A stretch of 10,070 bases of DNA from assembly GCA_011057175.1 (NCBI GenBank), contig DSBZ01000138.1, positions 1-10,070 on the forward strand, written 5' to 3'. Position numbers and translations under genes: made by a program. Shown piece by piece: positions 6,903 to 10,070 of the stretch; within the stretch, counting starts at the first letter, position 1, and each line of letters starts with the position of its first letter. The notes under the pieces were generated by a model. The model was given only the letters and a program-made list of their open reading frames with translations, was not told the DNA's origin and did not search any database. The DNA comes from Candidatus Acetothermia bacterium. GTDB lineage: Bacteria > Bipolaricaulota > Bipolaricaulia > Bipolaricaulales > Bipolaricaulaceae.

Positions 6903-8372
6903 TCAATCGCGGTGAAGGAGAAGGCCGCGGACGAGCATCAGCACGGGGATGACCTCCAGCCGTCCCACCCACATGTGGAAGCACAGGATGAGCTTGGCAA
7001 AGGTGGGCATCGTCGGCCCGGTGATCCCCACCGATAACCCGACGTTCCCTTGGGCCGAGGCGACCTCGAACAGGAGGTCGGCGAGCGGCGCGTCCGGGGC
7101 GAACCGGGAGAGGAGGAGCGCCCCCAGGATGAGGAAGGAGAACCACAGGGTTGCCAGCACCGCCGCCTCGCCGATCCGCCGGAACGCTACGGGCTCGGGG
7201 AGGGGCTGATGGCCGAGGCGCAGCGGGATCACCGCATCCGGAGAGCGGGCCAATCGTTTGAGCTGCCAGCTCGCCCCGCGCACGAGGAGCAAGAACCGCA
7301 TCACCTTGACCCCGCCGGCTGTGGACCCCGCCGCGCCTCCGATCACCATCCCCACGATCAGGATCAGCTTCGCGGCATCGGACCACGCAGCGAGGGACGT
7401 GGTCTGAAACCCGGTGCAGGTCAGGGCAGAGGCGAACTGGAACGCCCCCCCACGGAACGCCGTGTCGGCCGTAACGCCGCCCAGCCGCACCACCGCGAGG
7501 AGGACCGTCCCCCCGAGAAGGAGGAGCAGCAGCGCGCGCGTCTGGGCATCGGAGATGAGGGTTCGCGGGCCGCGCTGGAGGGTATGGTAGTGGACGACGA
7601 AGCTCACCGCTCCCGCGACCATGATCAGGATCACGATGAGCTCGATTCCCAGGGAGTTGTAGCGGCCGATCGACTCCGGCCAGATCGAGAACCCGCCGGT
7701 GGCGATGCCGGTCATGCCGTGGTTCACCGCATCCCATAGCGGCATCCCCGCCCCCCATAGTCCCGCCACGGCGAGGAACGTGTAGAGAACGAAGATCCAC
7801 CACATCGTGCGCACCGTAGAGAATACGGAGGGATGGATCTTCTCCCCCCGGGCTTCGGCCACGTAGAGGTTGGCCGCGGTCATCCCCGGCCCGGCGATGA
7901 GGGTGATCATGAGGACGATCACCCCCATCCCCCCCACCCATTCCATGAACGACCGCCACCACTGGAGGGTCCGCGGGAGGAGGTCGGGCCGGGTGGCCAT
8001 CGTGAGCCCGGTCCCGGTGAACCCCGATACGGCTTCGAAGAACGCGCTCGTGAAGTCGGCATAGGGGAGGTCTCCGCCCGGGGCAGCGGACACCAGGCAC
8101 AGCGGGAGCGCCCCGAGCGTGGACACGACGAGCCACCCCAGGGCAGCGATGATGAGGCCGTGCTTGAGCCGGGCCTCCTCCGCACGGCGGAACGGGAGGT
8201 AGAGGCCTCCCCATACGCCGAGGGAGGCGAGGACGGTCCACCCCAGCGGCCACAGGGCATGCATCTCTCCGGACACGAGCGCCACCGGGAAGGAGCACAC
8301 CGCCATCACCCCCACCACCGGCGCAAGCGACCCCACGTCCCGCAGGACAATGCGGAGGTCCTTGGTCCCCAT
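6903..8372 (-). CDS. trkH: Trk/Ktr-type potassium uptake channel subunit
   Basis: This is the ion-conducting membrane subunit for K+ (or Na+/K+) uptake, in the TrkH/KtrB superfamily. The 489-residue protein is very hydrophobic, with helices from residue 15 onward. The four selectivity-filter repeats are visible: SGFTGTGLT (116-124), TGIATGGFS (221-229), SALTCTGFQTT (315-325) and SAQGNVGLS (439-447), each with the central glycine kept. GGAAGSTAGGVKVMR (345-359) is the conserved gating-loop region of the third repeat. GRLEV (470-474) matches the C-terminal G-R-L/M-E motif. The ATG at 8372 lies five bases after the trkA stop with no strong ribosome binding site, so expression is probably coupled to trkA. 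The length fits TrkH. The exact ion preference cannot be read from the sequence. Confidence 0.94.
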   Translation of the reverse strand: MGTKDLRIVLRDVGSLAPVVGVMAVCSFPVALVSGEMHALWPLGWTVLASLGVWGGLYLPFRRAEEARLKHGLIIAALGWLVVSTLGALPLCLVSAAPGGDLPYADFTSAFFEAVSGFTGTGLTMATRPDLLPRTLQWWRSFMEWVGGMGVIVLMITLIAGPGMTAANLYVAEARGEKIHPSVFSTVRTMWWIFVLYTFLAVAGLWGAGMPLWDAVNHGMTGIATGGFSIWPESIGRYNSLGIELIVILIMVAGAVSFVVHYHTLQRGPRTLISDAQTRALLLLLLGGTVLLAVVRLGGVTADTAFRGGAFQFASALTCTGFQTTSLAAWSDAAKLILIVGMVIGGAAGSTAGGVKVMRFLLLVRGASWQLKRLARSPDAVIPLRLGHQPLPEPVAFRRIGEAAVLATLWFSFLILGALLLSRFAPDAPLADLLFEVASAQGNVGLSVGITGPTMPTFAKLILCFHMWVGRLEVIPVLMLVRGLLLHRD

Positions 8373-8377
8373 GGGAG

Positions 8378-9040
8378 CTAGCCGGTGAGGCCCTCGATCA
8401 CGGACCCCGGGATGTGGCCCTTCGTGAACACGGTGAGGGTGTTTCCGGCCTGGAGCACCGTGCTGCCGGAGGGGATGATGAGCTCATCATCCCGCTCCAC
8501 CGCAGCGATGAGGAGGCCCTCCGGGATCACCCCCTGTTTCCCCGCCTCGCGGAGGGAGAGCCCCGCCAAGGGGGAGTTCTCGTTGAGCGTGATCCGGAAC
8601 ACCTGCGCTCCCCCAGGGAGGGCGACGAAATCCCGCACGCGGGGGTGCCAGGCGGAGTGGTACAGGTACCCGGCGACGATGACGTCGGGGTTCTCCATGA
8701 CATGGGCCCCGAGGCGACGGAACAATTCCGTGTGTTCGGGGTTGTTGACCACCGAGACGATGGTCGGCACCCCGAGGTCGCCCGCTGCCGCGATGACCAT
8801 GAGGTTCGTCGCGTCGTCATGAGTCGTGGCGATGAGGGCATCCGCCCGCTCCGCCCCCGCTTCGCGGAGGATATCCGCCGAGGCCGCATCGGCGTTGATC
8901 ACGAGCACGTCGTACCTCCGCGTTACCCCCTCGGCTTTCTTCGGGTCCCGTTCGATGACGACGACATTATGGCGATCGTGCACGGCGAGGTCGATGATCG
9001 CCGAGCCGATACCACCGGCACCAACGACGATCAAATACAT
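8378..9040 (-). CDS. trkA: Trk potassium uptake regulatory subunit (RCK/TrkA protein)
   Basis: This is the cytoplasmic nucleotide-binding ring subunit that gates TrkH. The protein has 220 residues from the ATG at 9040 (MYLIVVGAGGIGSAIIDLA). That gives one RCK_N Rossmann domain with G-A-G-G-I-G (7-12) and an acidic residue ending strand 2 (VVVIERD), then one RCK_C domain from about residue 145 (VFRITLNENSPLAGLSLRE). One RCK unit makes it KtrA-like in size rather than the double-length E. coli TrkA. The start is uncertain. 9040 gives the family's usual N-terminus, whereas ATG 9058 (adding MYHTPL) has a GGAGG six bases upstream. It is the first gene of a trkA-trkH pair, divergent from the methyltransferase gene at 9121. 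RCK_C domains in related proteins can bind cyclic di-AMP; nothing here proves that. Confidence 0.92.
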   Translation of the reverse strand: MYLIVVGAGGIGSAIIDLAVHDRHNVVVIERDPKKAEGVTRRYDVLVINADAASADILREAGAERADALIATTHDDATNLMVIAAAGDLGVPTIVSVVNNPEHTELFRRLGAHVMENPDVIVAGYLYHSAWHPRVRDFVALPGGAQVFRITLNENSPLAGLSLREAGKQGVIPEGLLIAAVERDDELIIPSGSTVLQAGNTLTVFTKGHIPGSVIEGLTG

Positions 9041-9084
9041 GAGGGGCGTATGGTACATCCCGGCCCTCCCCCAGTCCACGGCCC

Positions 9085-9114
9085 TTGGTCCCGGGGGGGA
9101 TGGTCCGTTAGGAT
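9085..9114 (+). promoter_or_regulatory. Putative leaderless promoter of the trmY-DUF2007-pcm cluster
   Basis: TTGGTC (9085-9090), an 18-base spacer that includes a run of G, and TAGGAT (9109-9114) are followed by six bases and the GTG at 9121. Spacer length and -10-to-start distance are identical to those before dnaB. No clear Shine-Dalgarno sequence is present; GGTGG directly abuts the GTG. The match to consensus is partial, so confidence is limited. Confidence 0.4.
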
Positions 9115-9120
9115 CGGTGG

Positions 9121-9708
9121 GTGCGGATGTTCATAGTGGTGAGCCATACTGCCCCCCTCGATGGGGAGTTCTCCCTGTCCGATCTGCCCGGAGGGGCGGG
9201 CCGCCTCGACGTCCTGTGCCGTGCGGCGACCGAGGCGTTCCTCGTCTCGCACGGGATCCGCAAGGAGGTGGTGCTCCATCTCGTGCTTCGGGACCAGTTG
9301 ACGATCAGCTTGTGGGGACCACGTCTGCGGCATCTGAACCCCGATGAGCGGTCCACGGGGGCCCTCCTGCGGGAGGCGCTGCGCGCGGCCCGCGCTCTCC
9401 CTCCGGGGGAGGAGCGACCCTCCACCCCCGGCATCACCGTGCGCCAGCTCGGGTTTGCTCGTCTCCTCGACGAACTTCGTGCGGCAGGGGGCGCGCCGGT
9501 GGTGCTCGACGAGGGGGGAGAGCCGTTGCGCACGGTGTGGATCCCGAAACGCCCGGCGTTCATCCTCTCCGATCATCAGGACTTCACGCCGTCCGAGTCG
9601 GCCCTCCTCGCCGGGTTCCCGCGGATCGCGGTCGGGCCGAAGGTGCTCCAGGGGCACCAATGCATCACGCTCGTTCACAATGAGCTCGACCTTCGGGAGG
9701 CAAGATGA
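9121..9708 (+). CDS. trmY: TrmY-like SPOUT methyltransferase (DUF358/COG1901)
   Basis: In archaea TrmY uses SAM to methylate N1 of pseudouridine 54 in the tRNA T-loop. The bacterial family member here is 195 residues, a normal length. Shared motifs are DLPGGAGRLDVLCR (21-34) with SHGIR (43-47), LNPDERST (72-79), STPGITVRQLGF (101-112), FILSDHQDFTPSE (147-159, the SAM-knot loop) and HQCITLVHNELD (179-190), with Cys181 in the place of the family's conserved cysteine. The archaeal proteins I remember have xHCIT where this one has HQCIT, and GDH where this one has SDH, so substrate details may differ. The GTG start at 9121 gives M-R-M-F, like archaeal M-R-x-F; ATG 9127 is the alternative. The stop overlaps the DUF2007 start (ATGA). 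The fold call is firm, but the tRNA position is inferred from archaea. Confidence 0.88.
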   Translation: MRMFIVVSHTAPLDGEFSLSDLPGGAGRLDVLCRAATEAFLVSHGIRKEVVLHLVLRDQLTISLWGPRLRHLNPDERSTGALLREALRAARALPPGEERPSTPGITVRQLGFARLLDELRAAGGAPVVLDEGGEPLRTVWIPKRPAFILSDHQDFTPSESALLAGFPRIAVGPKVLQGHQCITLVHNELDLREAR

Positions 9709-9956
9709 GCGAGTGGGAGGTATTGACCACGGAGATCGGCGAGCCCCGCGCCCAGCTTCTCGCGGGCTTCCTGCGAGGGGAAGGGATCCCTGTCCATTTC
9801 AGAACTCACGTTCCACCCTCCGTGTACCCGCTCACGGTGGACGGGCTGGCCGAGGTCCAGATCCTCGTGCCCGCGCAAGACCTCGCCCGGGCGCGGGAGG
9901 CGCTCGCCGCGTTTGAGCAGCGCGGGGAGCCCGACCGTGAGGGATCTGCCGCCTGA
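9705..9956 (+). CDS. DUF2007 family small protein
   Basis: This is an 83-residue protein of the DUF2007 type (described as a putative prokaryotic signal-transducing protein; biochemical role unknown). Features are the opening WEVLTTEIGEPRAQLLAGFL, a helix leading into GEGIPVHFR (26-33), then a second strand AEVQILVPAQDLARAREAL (49-67). This gives a compact alpha/beta fold of ferredoxin-like size, repeated in many short bacterial proteins. It has no signal peptide or membrane segment, so it is probably cytoplasmic. The ATG at 9705 overlaps the trmY stop by four bases and has GGGAGG four bases upstream. The end overlaps the pcm start by 20 bases. The tight coupling to a SPOUT methyltransferase and a protein-repair methyltransferase suggests co-expression, not a known joint function. 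The family assignment is by pattern and is moderately sure. Confidence 0.75.
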   Translation: MSEWEVLTTEIGEPRAQLLAGFLRGEGIPVHFRTHVPPSVYPLTVDGLAEVQILVPAQDLARAREALAAFEQRGEPDREGSAA

Positions 9957-10070
9957 GGGGGAGCTGGCTCGGTCGCGCGAGGCCCTCCTCGCCGAGCTCC
10001 GGGAGCAGGGGATCCGCGACGAACGGGTGCTCGCGGCCCTCGCGCGCGTCCCCCGGCACGAGTTCGTCCC
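9937..10070 (+). CDS. pcm: Protein-L-isoaspartate O-methyltransferase, N-terminal part (cut by window edge)
   Basis: Forty-four codons are present from a GTG at 9937; the rest lies beyond the right edge. The segment EALLAELREQGIRDERVLAA followed by ARVPRHEFV (36-44) matches the N-terminal helical region of PIMT, with the usual L-x-x-x-G-I-x-D-x-R-V-L-x-A and V-P-R-H-x-F-V signature. PIMT uses SAM to methylate isoaspartyl residues, starting repair of age- or heat-damaged proteins. The start overlaps the DUF2007 gene by 20 bases in another frame, and GGGGAG lies about nine bases upstream. The SAM-binding motif and catalytic region are outside the window, so the assignment rests on the N-terminal signature only. 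It is the third gene of the trmY-DUF2007-pcm cluster. Confidence 0.82.
   Translation, partial: MRDLPPEGELARSREALLAELREQGIRDERVLAALARVPRHEFV

Noticed and set aside
6868..8298. 476-codon minus-strand frame overlapping trkH in another register
   Set aside because: Arg/Pro/Gly/His-rich composition typical of a shifted frame; the trkH frame shows all four filter motifs.
7833..8381. Plus-strand open frame opposite trkH
   Set aside because: Charged, His/Pro-rich antisense shadow of membrane-helix codons, with no start signal or homology.
9059..9079. Longest trkA start at 9079
   Set aside because: It adds MDWGRAG ahead of two better ATG codons, has no ribosome binding site of its own and no family support.
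1..10070. CRISPR, tRNA, rRNA, insertion sequence or phage gene
   Set aside because: No spaced direct repeats, cloverleaf-like segments, transposase motifs or phage genes were seen; nearly all sequence is explained by the listed genes.

Overview
This window is dense, GC-rich bacterial chromosome with 13 protein genes, two of them cut by the window edges. Almost no DNA is free: the largest gaps are about 120 bp (rpsB/dnaB) and 80 bp (trkA/trmY), and both separate divergent genes. I see no RNA genes, insertion sequences, CRISPR arrays, phage genes or attachment sites. Non-ATG starts are common (6 of 13), and most neighbouring genes overlap by 1, 4 or 20 bases. The 198-residue, single-core EF-Ts resembles those of Thermus and Thermotoga. 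Together with the split GcvPA/GcvPB and the high GC content, this suggests a thermophilic or deep-branching anaerobic bacterium. Bipolaricaulota (Acetothermia) is my best guess, but it is an inference and not shown by the sequence.

Left part (1-1514, minus strand): the conserved translation operon rpsB-tsf-pyrH, transcribed towards the left edge. A good sigma-70 type promoter drives rpsB. rpsB uses a TTG start, tsf overlaps the rpsB stop by one base, and the start of pyrH overlaps the tsf stop by four bases.

Middle (1638-6887, plus strand): dnaB, then gcvH-gcvPA-gcvPB, the lipoyl carrier and split glycine decarboxylase of the glycine cleavage system, then an exported protein of unknown function built from two similar beta-rich repeats. 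Spacing is tight throughout, so this may be one transcript. The T-protein gene (gcvT) is not in the window, and no glycine riboswitch is possible in the 19-bp dnaB-gcvH gap.

Right part: a trkA-trkH potassium uptake pair (9040-6903, minus strand) faces the exported-protein gene with a 15-bp gap. Divergent from trkA is a compact plus-strand cluster: a TrmY/DUF358 (COG1901) SPOUT methyltransferase, a DUF2007 protein, and the start of protein-L-isoaspartate methyltransferase (pcm). TrmY is best known from archaea, where it makes N1-methylpseudouridine 54 in tRNA, so a bacterial copy in this context is the most interesting item here.

Two plus-strand genes (dnaB and trmY) lack a clear ribosome binding site. 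Both have a TTG-type -35, an 18-bp spacer, a TA-rich -10 and exactly six bases before a GTG start, which suggests leaderless transcripts. Most of the window is ordinary housekeeping sequence. I did not find a clearly new multi-gene system.
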